Positions 1-12,127 of a stretch of DNA of 64,000 nt are shown here, piece after piece. This DNA comes from Chryseobacterium sp. ISL-80. Its GTDB lineage: Bacteria; Bacillota; Bacilli; Bacillales; Cytobacillaceae. The notes under the pieces are model-generated. The model had not been told where the DNA came from. It was given only the letters and a program-made list of their open reading frames with translations, and ran no database searches. The first letter of the stretch is position 1, and every line of letters starts with the position of its first letter. The stretch spans positions 372,001 through 436,000 of the forward strand of contig JAGGQZ010000003.1 in NCBI GenBank assembly GCA_018613055.1. Reading direction: 5' to 3'. The position numbers and the translations under genes were made by a program.

Positions 1-1036
1 AGGAACCGATAAAGACTTTCGTCACATGGATATCTTTGATAAGCTGGCCTTCCTCAAGTCCCATATACTCAAACGCTCTTTGAACAGATTTCTTTTCTGC
101 TTCCGTTTCACACTCTGCTAAATATGGCACTCTTTCCGTCACCGGCGCCGTCATCGCTGGGTTCGTACCCCAGCTGACCATCGGTGCGATTCCCTGACCA
201 TCAACCTCAATCACATGGTCATATTCAGCATCTGAATCAGACGCTAGCTGCTGCCATTCAAGAATCTGGTCGAGAAACGCATCTCCCTGTGGTACATACT
301 TCCTTCCATTAAGGTAGGCGAACGTCTTTTTATCAGGAGCAACGATTGAAGCTTTCGCCCCACCCTCAATCGACATATTGCAGAGCGTCATCCTTTCTTC
401 CATCGACATATTCCTGATCACATCGCCGCAAAATTCGATGACATATCCAGTACCGAATTTGACGCCATATTGACTGATGATGAAAAGGATGACATCTTTG
501 GCGCTGACTCCAGGACCGAGCGAACCGGAAACTTCGATTTTCAATGTTTTCGGTTTTGTCTGCCAGAGCGTTTGCGTAGCAAGAACATGTTCAACCTCAC
601 TTGTTCCAATCCCAAAGGCAAGTGAACCGAAGGCTCCGTGTGTCGATGTGTGGCTGTCTCCGCAGACGATGGTCATTCCTGGCTTCGTCAATCCGAGCTC
701 TGGCCCGATGACATGGACGATTCCCTGTTCCGGACTGTCAAGGTCAGCGAGCGGAATGCCAAACTCCTCGCAATTATTCCTTAATGTGTCCATCTGGTTC
801 CTGGCAACCTTGTCATTGATCTCCCGGCGATTAAGGGTCGGAACATTGTGGTCCATCGTCGCAAATGTCAGGTCAGGCCTCCTTACTGTCCGATTTTTCA
901 TCCTCAGCCCTGAAAATGCCTGTGGGGAGGTCACTTCATGGACAAGATGCAAGTCGATGTACAATAGGTCCGGCCTGCCCTCTTCCATATGGACGACATG
1001 CTTCTCCCAGATTTTTTCAATGATCGTTTTTCCCAA
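1..1036 (-). CDS. leuC: 3-isopropylmalate dehydratase large subunit LeuC (partial, N-terminal 345 residues)
   Basis: Large subunit of isopropylmalate isomerase, a 4Fe-4S aconitase-family enzyme that converts 2-isopropylmalate to 3-isopropylmalate in leucine synthesis. The translation on the minus strand opens GKTIIEKIWEKH and contains the family hallmark CGDSHTSTHGAFG and the aconitase-type MDHNVPT segment. The gene runs off the left edge, so the C-terminal quarter (family length about 470) and any leuD lie outside the window. I place the start at a TTG at 1036 because GGGGAGG lies 5 bases upstream; an in-frame ATG at 1054 overlaps that ribosome binding site. It is the last visible gene of the ilv-leu operon, after leuB. 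Confidence 0.95.
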   Translation of the reverse strand, partial: MGKTIIEKIWEKHVVHMEEGRPDLLYIDLHLVHEVTSPQAFSGLRMKNRTVRRPDLTFATMDHNVPTLNRREINDKVARNQMDTLRNNCEEFGIPLADLDSPEQGIVHVIGPELGLTKPGMTIVCGDSHTSTHGAFGSLAFGIGTSEVEHVLATQTLWQTKPKTLKIEVSGSLGPGVSAKDVILFIISQYGVKFGTGYVIEFCGDVIRNMSMEERMTLCNMSIEGGAKASIVAPDKKTFAYLNGRKYVPQGDAFLDQILEWQQLASDSDAEYDHVIEVDGQGIAPMVSWGTNPAMTAPVTERVPYLAECETEAEKKSVQRAFEYMGLEEGQLIKDIHVTKVFIGS

Positions 1037-1144
1037 AATACCCTCCCCTTTCATTTGTGCTTAAAGATAGATTTTTCTTTCCAAGGATTTTTAACAACAA
1101 TTGGTTTAAGCTGACACGCTAGATGTTAGATCATTACTACTCTT

Positions 1145-2257
1145 TTAAGCATAAGCGCCCATGATATTGAAAATCGCTTCATTATCGAGCAGGGCCGCTT
1201 TGATTTCTTCGGCCATTTGTTCGGTGGTGACCGGGAAGCTTCCCAAAACAGCGATATCCCGTGTCCTGCTTCCTGATTCAAGGACCTGCTTCACGGCGTT
1301 CTCGACTGCTTCTGCTTCCTCATCCAGCCCAAAGGACATTCTCAGCATCATCGCAGCTGAAAGGATCATCGCGATTGGGTTGGCAGCATTCATTCCGGCG
1401 ATATCTGGCGCCGAACCATGGATCGGCTCATATAAATATGGTCCCTGGACTGAAACGCTGGCTGACGGCAGCATGCCAAGGGATCCGGTCAGCACTGAAG
1501 CTTCATCGCTTAAAATATCTCCAAACATATTTTCCGTAACCATAACATCGAACTGCCGAGGATTTTTGATCAGCTGCATCGCTGCGTTATCCACAAGCAT
1601 ATGTTCAAGCTTCACATCCGGGAACTCTGTCGCGATTTCTTCAGCTGTTTCCCGCCACATTCGGCTTGATTCCAGGACATTGGCCTTATCCACAGAAGTG
1701 ACCTTGCCTCTGCGCGTGGCGGCCAGCTCGAACGCGTAGCGAATGACTCTCTCCATCTCATTTTTTTGGTAAAACAAAGTATCCACTACGGAAGCTTCAC
1801 CCTTTTGGACTGTCCGCTCACTCGGCTTCCCGAAGTAAAGCCCGCCTGTCAGTTCCCTGACGACCACCATGTCAGCTCCCTCGACGACTTCCTTGCGAAG
1901 CGGAGATACACCGGAAATGCTGGAGTAGTATTGGACTGGCCGGACATTTGCGTATAACCCCAGCTCTTTCCTGATTTTCAACAATCCCTTTTCGGGGCGG
2001 ATATGCCCTGGCATCCGGTCCCATTTCGGGCCGCCTACTGCTCCTAATAGTACAGCATCGCTGCCTTTACAGAGATCCAGGGTGTGTTCTGGAAGCGGGG
2101 TTCCATATTCATCGATGGCTGCACCGCCAATTTCCCCATACACACATTGGAATTTGTGTCCAAAAAGCTCAGCTACTGCCTGGAGGATGGTGACCGCCCC
2201 CCTGCTTACTTCTTTGCCTACGCCATCTCCTGGCAGGATCGCGATCCTTTTTTCCAT
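1145..2257 (-). CDS. leuB: 3-isopropylmalate dehydrogenase LeuB
   Basis: NAD-dependent oxidative decarboxylase of 3-isopropylmalate, third step of leucine synthesis. The 370-residue product starts MEKRIAILPGDGVG and carries the family segments ELTGGLYFG, the substrate and metal region ENMFGDILSDE and EPIHGSAPDIAG. The length is normal. The start is the ATG at 2257, preceded by GGAGG at 8 bases; the longer reading from a GTG at 2272 would overlap that site. It follows leuA by 33 bases and precedes leuC by about 108 bases in the same operon. No defect is visible. Confidence 0.97.
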   Translation of the reverse strand: MEKRIAILPGDGVGKEVSRGAVTILQAVAELFGHKFQCVYGEIGGAAIDEYGTPLPEHTLDLCKGSDAVLLGAVGGPKWDRMPGHIRPEKGLLKIRKELGLYANVRPVQYYSSISGVSPLRKEVVEGADMVVVRELTGGLYFGKPSERTVQKGEASVVDTLFYQKNEMERVIRYAFELAATRRGKVTSVDKANVLESSRMWRETAEEIATEFPDVKLEHMLVDNAAMQLIKNPRQFDVMVTENMFGDILSDEASVLTGSLGMLPSASVSVQGPYLYEPIHGSAPDIAGMNAANPIAMILSAAMMLRMSFGLDEEAEAVENAVKQVLESGSRTRDIAVLGSFPVTTEQMAEEIKAALLDNEAIFNIMGAYA

Positions 2258-2290
2258 TACACTCGCCTCCACTATTTTAGTAGTTGTTGA

Positions 2291-4853
<2,563 letters not shown>

Positions 4854-4876
4854 CTATTTAAAAAATTTGGTTTTTA

Positions 4877-5392
4877 TCAAACAAAAGAAAATGTTTTTTG
4901 CTGGCTGGGCCGCTGGTTCCCCCGCGGGAATGCAGTCGTTCCAGTCCGGGCCAGTTCCCTGATTCCATATGGTTTGATCAAATCGATAAATGCCTCGATT
5001 TTTTCCGTTTCACCTGTCAATTGAATGATGATACTATCCTTGCTCACATCTATCACCGATGCCCGGAATGGTTCAATGATGGAGTAGATTTCTGCCCGGT
5101 TTTGCGGAAGGACCGGCACTTTCACAAGAACCAGCTCACGGGCGACAATCGCCTGGTCGCTGATATCCGCCACCTTCAGCACATCGATCTGCTTGTTCAA
5201 CTGCTTCGTGATTTGCTCAACCATACTGTCATTCTCCACATGGACAACGCAGGTTATCCGGGAAACTCCCTCCAGCTCTGTAAGGCCAACCGAAATACTC
5301 TCAATATTGTAATTTCGTTTTGTAAAAAGATTGGTGATCCTGTTCAAGACTCCGGGCCGGTTCAGGACCGTCATCGTTATGATTCGTTTCAT
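4877..5392 (-). CDS. ilvN: Acetolactate synthase small (regulatory) subunit IlvN
   Basis: Regulatory subunit of acetohydroxyacid synthase, which in the family confers valine feedback and stimulates the IlvB catalytic subunit. The 171-residue protein has an N-terminal ACT domain ([19 protein letters not shown]) and the conserved NIESISVG strand, followed by the AHAS small-subunit C-terminal domain. The start ATG at 5392 overlaps the ilvB stop by four bases (ATGA), a classic coupling arrangement that would help 1:1 synthesis with IlvB. GGGAGTGAGG precedes the start. Confidence 0.96.
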   Translation of the reverse strand: MKRIITMTVLNRPGVLNRITNLFTKRNYNIESISVGLTELEGVSRITCVVHVENDSMVEQITKQLNKQIDVLKVADISDQAIVARELVLVKVPVLPQNRAEIYSIIEPFRASVIDVSKDSIIIQLTGETEKIEAFIDLIKPYGIRELARTGTTAFPRGNQRPSQQKTFSFV

Positions 5393-7104
5393 TTCCTCAC
5401 TCCCACCATTTCGTGGATTCCTTTTCCTGGGGCAATCATTGGATATACGTTTTCAGCACCATCCACCCTGAAATCGAGCAACACTGGTTCATTGTCATTG
5501 AGCACTTCATCGAGGATGGCATGCGCTTCAGCTTCGGAGTGGATTTCAAATCCTTTGATGCCATATGCTTCAGCCAACTTTACGAAGGACGGCTGTACCG
5601 GATTTTTGCTGTGAGAATACCTTTCCTGGTAAAAAATCTCCTGCCACTGCCTTACCATCCCAAGTGCCTTATTATTGAAAATCGCAATCTTGATCGGCAG
5701 CTGGAATTCGGCAATCACCGCCAGCTCCTGTGTCGACATCTGGAAACCGCCATCACCGAGAACGGCGACTACACATGCCTGCGGGTCTGCCAGCTGTGCG
5801 CCGATACTTGCCGGAAGACCAAATCCCATTGTCCCGAGTCCTCCTGAGGTGACCCACCGATCAGCTGTTTTGAACTGATAGTATTGAGCTGCCCACATTT
5901 GATGCTGACCGACATCGGTAACGACAATCGCTTCGCCGGCCGTTTTTTCATAGAGCAGTTCCATGACCTTTTGCGGTTTCAGGACTTCATTGTCTTCGTA
6001 ATGAAAAGGATAATCATTTTTCCAGGTATCGAGAGTTTCGATCCATTCTTGCTGTTGCGGAGGTTTCCCCTCGAGCTTGAGCAGCTGTTTTAAAGCTTCC
6101 CTTGCATCTCCTACAACCGGAATTTGCGTAGGGACGTTCTTGCCAATCTCCGCCGGGTCGATATCGATATGGGCGACAGCTGCTTTTGGCGCAAAGTGCT
6201 GCAGGTTGCCTGTCAGCCGGTCATCAAACCGGGCGCCGATATTGATCAGCAAGTCACAATGATAGAGTGCCATGTTGGCCGTATAGCAGCCATGCATCCC
6301 CGCCATCCCCATGAACAATTTATGCCCTGCCGGAAACCCGCCCAGCCCCAGCAGTGTATGGACAACCGGAATGTTCTGCTGTTCGGCGTATTCTTTTAAT
6401 AGATTTGATGCCTTTGCATGAAGGATGCCAGCTCCGGCGAGGATGACTGGTCTTCTTGCCTTGCTTACTGCTTCTGACAGCTTCCTGACCTGCAGGAAAT
6501 TCGGCTCGATTGTCGGCTGGTAACCTGGTAAATGGATCTCCTGGTCTGCCGACTCCGGTTCTGCCAGTAATCCCGCTGCAAGATCCTTCGGGAAATCGAT
6601 GACCACCGGACCAGGCCTTCCGCTTGTCGCAATATAAAAAGCTTCCTTGATGATCCGGGGGATGTCTTTGATCTCCCTGACCTGATAGTTGTACTTGGTG
6701 ATCGGGGTGGTGATTCCCAGTATGTCAGCTTCCTGGAAGGCATCTGTACCGATGACGCCTGTCGCCACCTGGCCGGTGAAAACGACCAGTGGCAGCGAGT
6801 CCATCATCGCATCGGCAATGCCAGTGATGATGTTGGTCGCGCCAGGACCAGAAGTTGCGATGACCACACCCGGTTTCCCGCTGATCCGCGCATATCCTTC
6901 CGCCGCATGGATTCCTCCCTGTTCATGTCTTGGCAGCACATGAAGAATCTTAGAATCATAGATTTTGTCGTAGATCGGGAGGACAGCTCCTCCTGGGTAG
7001 CCGAAAATGACTTCGACGTTTTCCTTTTCCAGAGCCTTAAGCAGCAAATCTGCACCGCTCACTTCACTCGTTTTAGCCTTTGTTTCCTTCAAGGCAGCTT
7101 CCAT
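5389..7104 (-). CDS. ilvB: Acetolactate synthase large (catalytic) subunit IlvB
   Basis: Thiamine-diphosphate enzyme making 2-acetolactate from two pyruvates, or acetohydroxybutyrate from pyruvate and 2-ketobutyrate. The 571-residue product shows the N-terminal Pyr domain with [13 protein letters not shown] and LPRHEQGG, whose Glu activates the cofactor. A central FAD/TPP-middle domain follows, then the C-terminal PP domain with [14 protein letters not shown], the GDG(X)nN-type metal and diphosphate motif. It is the first gene of the operon, preceded by GGGAGG and by a T-box leader, so expression should respond to leucyl-tRNA charging. Confidence 0.97.
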   Translation of the reverse strand: MEAALKETKAKTSEVSGADLLLKALEKENVEVIFGYPGGAVLPIYDKIYDSKILHVLPRHEQGGIHAAEGYARISGKPGVVIATSGPGATNIITGIADAMMDSLPLVVFTGQVATGVIGTDAFQEADILGITTPITKYNYQVREIKDIPRIIKEAFYIATSGRPGPVVIDFPKDLAAGLLAEPESADQEIHLPGYQPTIEPNFLQVRKLSEAVSKARRPVILAGAGILHAKASNLLKEYAEQQNIPVVHTLLGLGGFPAGHKLFMGMAGMHGCYTANMALYHCDLLINIGARFDDRLTGNLQHFAPKAAVAHIDIDPAEIGKNVPTQIPVVGDAREALKQLLKLEGKPPQQQEWIETLDTWKNDYPFHYEDNEVLKPQKVMELLYEKTAGEAIVVTDVGQHQMWAAQYYQFKTADRWVTSGGLGTMGFGLPASIGAQLADPQACVVAVLGDGGFQMSTQELAVIAEFQLPIKIAIFNNKALGMVRQWQEIFYQERYSHSKNPVQPSFVKLAEAYGIKGFEIHSEAEAHAILDEVLNDNEPVLLDFRVDGAENVYPMIAPGKGIHEMVGVRK

Positions 7105-7152
7105 TTATCGAACCTCCCATACTTGAATTCACTGTATTTTTTCAAAATAAAA

Positions 7153-7430
7153 AAGCCCATCCATCTCCATATGCCTAAGGTTGCCCAGGCAAAGGGATGG
7201 AAAAGGCTTTATCTCCTTGTTCCACGGTACCACCCTTCTTCACGCATAACGCGTGCGCTCGTGATTTTGATAACAAGTGCGATGCACTCGACCAGTTTTA
7301 CTAGTTTCCTTTCAAACTGGTGCTCCAGGGTGAGTTCATTCAATACGGCATCACCGGCTTCCAGCTAACCCGGCTCTCTGTGCATGCTGATTGCATTGAA
7401 TTACTTGTCCCTGTCTTCGCTTTATCTATA
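7153..7430 (-). promoter_or_regulatory. T-box leader of the ilv-leu operon (leucine specifier CTC)
   Basis: Untranslated leader upstream of ilvB. The conserved T-box sequence AGGGTGGTACCGTGG reads on the minus strand at 7236-7222, followed by a terminator (stem around CCATCC/GGATGG, then a U-run) at 7210-7153. The specifier loop reads GAA-CTC-ACC with CTC at 7334-7332, a leucine codon. Uncharged tRNA-Leu should favour the antiterminator and transcription of ilvB to leuC. This occupies the gap between ilvB and ilvE. Confidence 0.93.
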
Positions 7431-7485
7431 TTCAATTAGACTCAGATAGTAATGTTGCGTTTGCAAGATTAATCAACAATTTTAT

Positions 7486-8388
7486 TTAACTTACTTGATG
7501 GGCTTCCTCCTGATAGACCTGGATGCCATCGGCTACAACACTTGCCCTGAATTCCTTCAGGATGTTTTGGGTATGCTCGCCTGGCACCCCATCACCGATG
7601 ACTCTTCCATCCACTTTGACAACGGCGATCACTTCTGCAGCAGTTCCGGTAAGGAACACTTCGTCTGCCGTGTAAACATCATGGCGGGTAAATGGTTCTT
7701 CCTTCACCTCGTACCCTAGTTTTGCGGCGATTTCAAGCACCGCGCTCCTTGTGATTCCTTCAAGCGCTCCCACATACCCTGGCGGTGTAAGGAAAGTGTT
7801 TCCTCTCACGATAAAAATATTATCCGCAGAGCCTTCGGCAACATAGCCCTGGTCGTTCAGCATCAAAGCCTCGCTCACATTCGCCAGATGCGCCTCAATT
7901 TTTACGAGGACATTATTTAAATAATTCAGTGATTTCACTTTAGGACTTAATACATCAGGCCGGTTTCTTCTTGTCGCTACGGTGACAATCTCAAGTCCGC
8001 GCTCATACAATTCCTTCGGGAAAATGGCGAGCGGCTCTACGATGATGACGACATTCGCATTCGGGCACTTATAGGGATCCAATCCCAGATCACCAACACC
8101 CCGTGACACGACAACCCGGATATAGGCATCTCTTAATTGGTTCCGTCCTACTGTCTCTACTATAAGATCAGTGAACTCCTCTTTAGAGTGTGGCATATTC
8201 AGCATGATGGATTTAGCTGACCGGTAAAGACGGTCCATATGTTCTTCCATCCTGAAAATATTGCCGCTGTATACCCGTATCCCTTCAAAAATACCGTCTC
8301 CGTATAAAAATCCATGATCATATACCGAAATCTTAGCATTTTCCTTGGTGACGAATTCACCGTTTAAGTAGATCCACTGCTCGGGCAC
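7486..8388 (-). CDS. ilvE: Branched-chain amino acid aminotransferase
   Basis: PLP-dependent fold-type IV aminotransferase catalysing the last step of valine, leucine and isoleucine synthesis and the first step of their breakdown. The 300-residue protein has DHGFLYGDGIFEGIRVY near the N-terminus, the catalytic lysine in VKSLNYLNN (K152) and the phosphate-binding LEGITR and TGTAAEV segments. It starts with GTG at 8388 behind AAGGAG. It sits upstream of the T-box leader and has its own sigma-A promoter, so it is a separate transcription unit. A D-amino-acid transaminase is the main alternative in this fold, but the sequence pattern fits IlvE. Confidence 0.93.
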   Translation of the reverse strand: MPEQWIYLNGEFVTKENAKISVYDHGFLYGDGIFEGIRVYSGNIFRMEEHMDRLYRSAKSIMLNMPHSKEEFTDLIVETVGRNQLRDAYIRVVVSRGVGDLGLDPYKCPNANVVIIVEPLAIFPKELYERGLEIVTVATRRNRPDVLSPKVKSLNYLNNVLVKIEAHLANVSEALMLNDQGYVAEGSADNIFIVRGNTFLTPPGYVGALEGITRSAVLEIAAKLGYEVKEEPFTRHDVYTADEVFLTGTAAEVIAVVKVDGRVIGDGVPGEHTQNILKEFRASVVADGIQVYQEEAHQVS

Positions 8389-8518
8389 AACACAACACTC
8401 CTTTAATGAATAGACGCTTTAAATGAATAAAATTAAGTTTAAAAAAAATACAATTTTACACAATGGGTTGTTGCAAAAACTGCATTGGTGAAACTTGTAT
8501 TTTTTATATTTGAGGATT

Positions 8519-8547
8519 ATCTTACGCCCATTTATCAGCCTCGTCAA
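8519..8547 (-). promoter_or_regulatory. Sigma-A promoter of ilvE
   Basis: On the minus strand TTGACG and TAAGAT are separated by 17 bases, about 130 bases upstream of the ilvE start. The DNA from here to ilvE is very AT-rich. CodY control of ilvE is known in B. subtilis, but I see only a poor match to a CodY box here and do not call one. Confidence 0.7.
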
Positions 8548-8670
8548 CACCCTTTTTCTAAATTATTTGATAATTTTGATTTGTTAACCAATTTGTATAC
8601 GCTTACATTGTTGATATATTCACATTTATAAATTTTTAATTTTTTTTCGATTTGAGACTCTAGAAATATA

Positions 8671-8700
8671 AAAAAAACTCACCTTCATGAAGGTGAGTTA
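8671..8700 (-). terminator. Terminator after tRNA-Arg
   Basis: Perfect hairpin AACTCACCTT/AAGGTGAGTT with a short CATG-centred loop, followed on the minus strand by a run of T. Confidence 0.88.
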
Positions 8701-8716
8701 AGATATGTAGTTTAAA

Positions 8717-8793
8717 TGGCGTCCCAGGAGAGATTCGAACTCCCGACCGTACGCTTAGAAGGCGTATGCTCTATCCAACTGAGCTACTGGGAC
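8717..8793 (-). tRNA. tRNA-Arg (anticodon TCT)
   Basis: A complete 77-base cloverleaf. The acceptor stem is GTCCCAG/CTGGGAC, the D-arm has AGCTCAGTTGGATAGAGC, the anticodon arm is TACGC-CTTCTAA-GCGTA, and the T-arm contains GTTCGAATC. The anticodon TCT reads AGA. The CCA end is encoded at 8719-8717. It lies between ysnB and ilvE with its own promoter and terminator. Confidence 0.97.
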
Positions 8794-8819
8794 ATGGTTG
8801 TTTTTTAAAGACAAGATTT

Positions 8820-8848
8820 ATTATATTAGGCAAATAACGAAATGTCAA
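8820..8848 (-). promoter_or_regulatory. Consensus sigma-A promoter of tRNA-Arg
   Basis: Perfect TTGACA, 17-base spacer, perfect TATAAT on the minus strand, ending about 27 bases before the tRNA. This is the strongest-looking promoter in the window, as expected for a stable RNA gene. Confidence 0.92.
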
Positions 8849-8914
8849 TAAGAAACCGAAACTTTTTTCCGAGGGGAAAGATCGCCCCCCCCTCAGAAAA
8901 CTATTATAGTAGTA

Positions 8915-9439
8915 TCAGCCTTTTTTGTGAAGTGAAAACTCCTGCCTTAAGTCGGACAACTCTCCGTTACCATAGTCAAAGATCTTCAATATGGCTTTAT
9001 CCTTATCCAGCTCGAGGATTGCATAGGTCTTTTCATTTCGGCCGCGCGGAAGCCTGATGCTCCCCGGGTTGATGAAAAGCACATCATCGACCATTTCAGC
9101 ACCGAGGAAATGCGAATGCCCAAAACAAACAATGTCTGCCTGCACTTCTTTTGCCTTATAGTACAGGTTCACGAGGGTGGATTTCACTGAGTATAAATGC
9201 CCGTGTGTCACAAGGATTTTCAGGCCGTTTAAGTCGTGGACTTCATCATCAGGATAATTCCCGTAAAAATCGCAATTGCCTTTGACTGACCTGAAATTCA
9301 CAATGGCAGGGTCATTCTCGGAAAGCTCCGAATCACCGCAGTGAATCATCAGGTCCACATCTTTCCCATGCTGTCTCTCGATTCCTTCCAGCATTTCTGT
9401 TGACCCATGGCTGTCACTGACAATCAGCACTTTAGTCAT
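8915..9439 (-). CDS. ysnB: YfcE/YsnB-family metallophosphoesterase
   Basis: Small calcineurin-like phosphoesterase of 174 residues. Metal-ligand motifs run in the expected order: DSHG near residue 9, GD near 35, GNCD near 55, THGH near 79 and GHSH near 107, with NPGS after them. Family members hydrolyse phosphodiesters in vitro, but the physiological substrate is unknown. The ATG at 9439 follows the rdgB stop by 5 bases, so the two are probably co-translated. Confidence 0.9.
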   Translation of the reverse strand: MTKVLIVSDSHGSTEMLEGIERQHGKDVDLMIHCGDSELSENDPAIVNFRSVKGNCDFYGNYPDDEVHDLNGLKILVTHGHLYSVKSTLVNLYYKAKEVQADIVCFGHSHFLGAEMVDDVLFINPGSIRLPRGRNEKTYAILELDKDKAILKIFDYGNGELSDLRQEFSLHKKG

Positions 9440-9444
9440 AACGT

Positions 9445-10038
9445 TTACTCCCGCTCCTTAAGAACTTCATCCAGTTTCCTGATGGCATTGGCACGGTGGC
9501 TAATGCTGTTCTTTTCCGCAGATGTCAATTCTGCCATGGCTTTTCCTTCTTTTTCGACGAAAAAAATCGGGTCATAGCCAAATCCATTGGTGCCCCTCCG
9601 TTCACGAAGGATTCTTCCTTCGCATGTACCGAAAACTGTCAAAGTTTCCTTGCCAGGCTCTGCCATCGCCAATGCACAGCAAAATCTGGCAGTCCGTTCG
9701 TTTTCTGGCACATTTTGAAGTTCATCGAGAACTTTGTCGATGTTTGCTTCGTCATTCTTTTTGATTCCCGCATATCGTGCCGAATAGACACCAGGGCGAC
9801 CATCCAGGACGTCAATTTCAAGTCCAGAATCATCTGCGATCACCCTGACTCCGAGCACCCTGGCAATTGTCTCGGCCTTCAGGACAGCATTCTCCTCGAA
9901 AGTCGAACCTGTCTCTTCGACATCCTCAAGCTCCGGGTAGTCAAGCAGTGTTTTCACAGTGAGCCCTTTAGGCGAAAAAAGCTTTTCGAATTCCTTTGCT
10001 TTCCCCTGATTTTTTGTTGCGATAATCACTGATTCCAT
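9445..10038 (-). CDS. rdgB: XTP/dITP diphosphatase RdgB (HAM1 family)
   Basis: House-cleaning nucleotide diphosphatase that removes XTP, dITP and ITP from the precursor pool. The 197-residue product opens [15 protein letters not shown], has [22 protein letters not shown] around residue 70, and ends with [13 protein letters not shown] and the SHRANA signature. I place the start at the ATG at 10038 because AGGGGAG precedes it; an upstream frame adds 19 residues that overlap rph. It lies between rph and ysnB, as in B. subtilis. Confidence 0.95.
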   Translation of the reverse strand: MESVIIATKNQGKAKEFEKLFSPKGLTVKTLLDYPELEDVEETGSTFEENAVLKAETIARVLGVRVIADDSGLEIDVLDGRPGVYSARYAGIKKNDEANIDKVLDELQNVPENERTARFCCALAMAEPGKETLTVFGTCEGRILRERRGTNGFGYDPIFFVEKEGKAMAELTSAEKNSISHRANAIRKLDEVLKERE

Positions 10039-10051
10039 TTTAAGATCTCCC

Positions 10052-10807
10052 CTAGCGCTTTTTTGCTCCCTCGATCTTTGCTGCCAATTCCTCACCGAGT
10101 GCAGCTTTCTGCAATTCGAATAATTCCGTGATTCCTTCCTGTGCAGCTTTCAACAGTTCCTGCAGCTGACTATAGGAAAAAGTAGCTTCCTCCCCTGTTC
10201 CCTGCAATTCAACGAATTCTCCATTGCCCGTCATAACCACATTCATGTCGACATGGGCAGCCGAATCCTCCACATAATTCAGGTCCACAACCACTTCTCC
10301 GTCTTTCAAAACACCAACGCTTGTTGCTGCCAGTAAATCATTTACCGGGAAGGCAGACAGCTTCTTTTGCTTACTCAGCTTCTCAAGAGCTTGTGCCATG
10401 GCAATAAATGCTCCTGTAATCGATGCTGTCCGTGTGCCTCCATCTGCCTGGATGACATCACAGTCAATCCAGACCGTCCGCTCGCCAATGGCCTCGAGAT
10501 TCACGACTGCGCGCAATGCCCTGCCAATCAAACGCTGGATTTCCATTGTTCTTCCAGAGATTTTCCCTTTTGCAGCCTCACGGATATTCCTTTGCTCTGT
10601 CGCTCTAGGCAGCATGGAATACTCAGCGGTAATCCATCCTTTTCCCTCGCCGCGCATGAAAGGCGGTACCCGATCCTCAATGCTCGCGGTGCAGATTACT
10701 TTCGTATCTCCTACAGAAATCAGCACGGAGCCTTCAGGGTGTTTTAAATAATCAGTTTCTATATGTATTGGTCTTAATTGTAAAGGTTCTCGCCCATCGT
10801 ATCGCAT
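10052..10807 (-). CDS. rph: Ribonuclease PH
   Basis: Phosphorolytic 3'-5' exoribonuclease that trims tRNA 3' ends. The 251-residue sequence begins [17 protein letters not shown], has [14 protein letters not shown] with the phosphate-contact region, and [35 protein letters not shown] and [17 protein letters not shown]. The length is typical. AAGGAGGG precedes the ATG. It is the first gene of the rph-rdgB-ysnB cluster, separated from gerM by a terminator. Confidence 0.97.
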   Translation of the reverse strand: MRYDGREPLQLRPIHIETDYLKHPEGSVLISVGDTKVICTASIEDRVPPFMRGEGKGWITAEYSMLPRATEQRNIREAAKGKISGRTMEIQRLIGRALRAVVNLEAIGERTVWIDCDVIQADGGTRTASITGAFIAMAQALEKLSKQKKLSAFPVNDLLAATSVGVLKDGEVVVDLNYVEDSAAHVDMNVVMTGNGEFVELQGTGEEATFSYSQLQELLKAAQEGITELFELQKAALGEELAAKIEGAKKR

Positions 10808-10857
10808 TAAAAGCCCTCCTTAGCATGATTAGGCAATTTGCCTGTACCACAATAAAT

Positions 10858-10884
10858 AAGAGGCAGGAAAAACGCCTGCCTCTT
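10858..10884 (-). terminator. Terminator between gerM and rph
   Basis: Hairpin AAGAGGCAGG/CCTGCCTCTT with a short A-rich loop just downstream of gerM. The T-run is interrupted (TTATTTATT), so it may be partial. Confidence 0.7.
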
Positions 10885-10919
10885 TGAATGTCTTTAATTA
10901 GTATATCAAAATTTTGTTA

Positions 10920-11990
10920 TTAAAAACTACCTGTGTTTACTTTTTCAGGTCTGGTGACTGGCTCAGCCAGTTTCTCGCCCTTTTCTGACACCACATCTGC
11001 CTTTCCATTGACTGTCAGTGCTACACTCTTGACACCTTCCTGTTCTGTCAGTGACAGTACAAGTGAATTCAGCAGATGTTCGGAAATCATTTTTTCTTCC
11101 AGGCTTCCGAAAATCGATTCGTTGAAGTTCAATGTTACCTTGCCATCTTCAATCTTCGGCTCATCAAGCAGCTTAACACCGGACTCGAAATCAGACAGCA
11201 GATTCGAAGCATAGGCAGGACCCTCGACAAGCTCGTTGACAACGGCAGTGATGTTATCTTTCTGGTCATTGCTGACACGCTTGGTTACAGGAACATAGTA
11301 GTACGCGCCTTCCTCACCGCCAATATAATAAACGGTCACAGCTTTCGTATTTGTGATATCCACAACATCTGAATTGTCGACATTAATGCCATCCGCACGG
11401 CTCAATTCTCCTCCGATCGGAGTTCCATTCACAGGCATCGCTTCGAGCGGCGTGCCATTCATCTGGAGCTTCACCTCATCGACGGAATCAAATTGTGTAA
11501 GCGTCCAGGTCACAGCCTGAAGGATTCTTTTCTCATCCTCTTTTTTATAGGTTGCGAATTCTTTTGAAAAATCAACCGTTGCTGTCCCGTCCTTGATGTT
11601 CACTGTCATTTGCGTGTCAGCCGGAAGGACGGCCCTGAAGCCATTAGGGAGCATTTGCTCGACAGGACCATTCGCCACTAAGTATTCCAATGCCTGCTTT
11701 GCGACACTCTCTGTTTTCGGAAGTTCCATCGTCTGCGAGACGACATACCCATTTTTATCTATCAGGTACAGTTCTGTCTGGATGGATGTCTCCACCGCTT
11801 CTTTACTATTCTCTTTTGTTTCTGTCGTAACATTTTCATCAAGCGCCTCCCCATTCTCCATGAGAGTCACATCCTGAGGCGGGTCGATCTTCTTCTTCTC
11901 CTCGCCACCGAAAAGCCCACAGCCTGACAGGAATACCGTAGTTGCCAATGTAGCAGCTGTAACGACCACAGCCTTTTTATTTTTTGACAT
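10920..11990 (-). CDS. gerM: Spore germination lipoprotein GerM
   Basis: Lipoprotein needed in B. subtilis for normal sporulation and germination. It contains GerMN domains and interacts with the SpoIIIA-SpoIIQ machinery. The 356-residue product has a type II signal peptide (positive start, hydrophobic stretch, lipobox FLSGCG near residue 22) and two tandem GerMN domains, the first with LYLIDKNGYV and the second starting near VTVYYIGGEEGAYY. The start ATG at 11990 has TTTGGAGGG 8 bases upstream; the longer frame to 12023 lacks support. Placement between racE and rph matches B. subtilis. Confidence 0.93.
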   Translation of the reverse strand: MSKNKKAVVVTAATLATTVFLSGCGLFGGEEKKKIDPPQDVTLMENGEALDENVTTETKENSKEAVETSIQTELYLIDKNGYVVSQTMELPKTESVAKQALEYLVANGPVEQMLPNGFRAVLPADTQMTVNIKDGTATVDFSKEFATYKKEDEKRILQAVTWTLTQFDSVDEVKLQMNGTPLEAMPVNGTPIGGELSRADGINVDNSDVVDITNTKAVTVYYIGGEEGAYYYVPVTKRVSNDQKDNITAVVNELVEGPAYASNLLSDFESGVKLLDEPKIEDGKVTLNFNESIFGSLEEKMISEHLLNSLVLSLTEQEGVKSVALTVNGKADVVSEKGEKLAEPVTRPEKVNTGSF

Positions 11991-12095
11991 ATAAATCCCT
12001 CCAAAGACAGTTTGTACTATCATGTATACGAGCCTTTCGATATTTTAGACCGTCTTTGGGAAGATTTTTATGGAATGGCAGTTTAATTTGTAAAC

Positions 12096-12121
12096 AAAAA
12101 AAACCTCCATCTCTGGAGGCC
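12096..12121 (-). terminator. Terminator after racE
   Basis: Stem GCCTCCAG/GGAGG around AGAT, followed by eight T on the minus strand, just past the racE stop. Confidence 0.88.
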
Positions 12122-12127
12122 TCTATT

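Noticed and set aside
1161-1739. 192-codon open frame opposite leuB
   Set aside because: Pure shadow of leuB with Ser/Ala-rich composition and no start signal.
4898-5614. 238-codon open frame opposite ilvN and the end of ilvB
   Set aside because: Spans two genes on the other strand, has no ribosome binding site and no recognisable motif.
8525-8600. CodY box upstream of ilvE
   Set aside because: An AATAATTTAGAAAAA stretch has about five mismatches to the 15-base consensus in a very AT-rich region.
8870-8905. Terminator after ysnB
   Set aside because: A CTGAGGGG/CCCCTCGG stem exists but on the minus strand it is followed by A, not T, so a terminator call is not supported.
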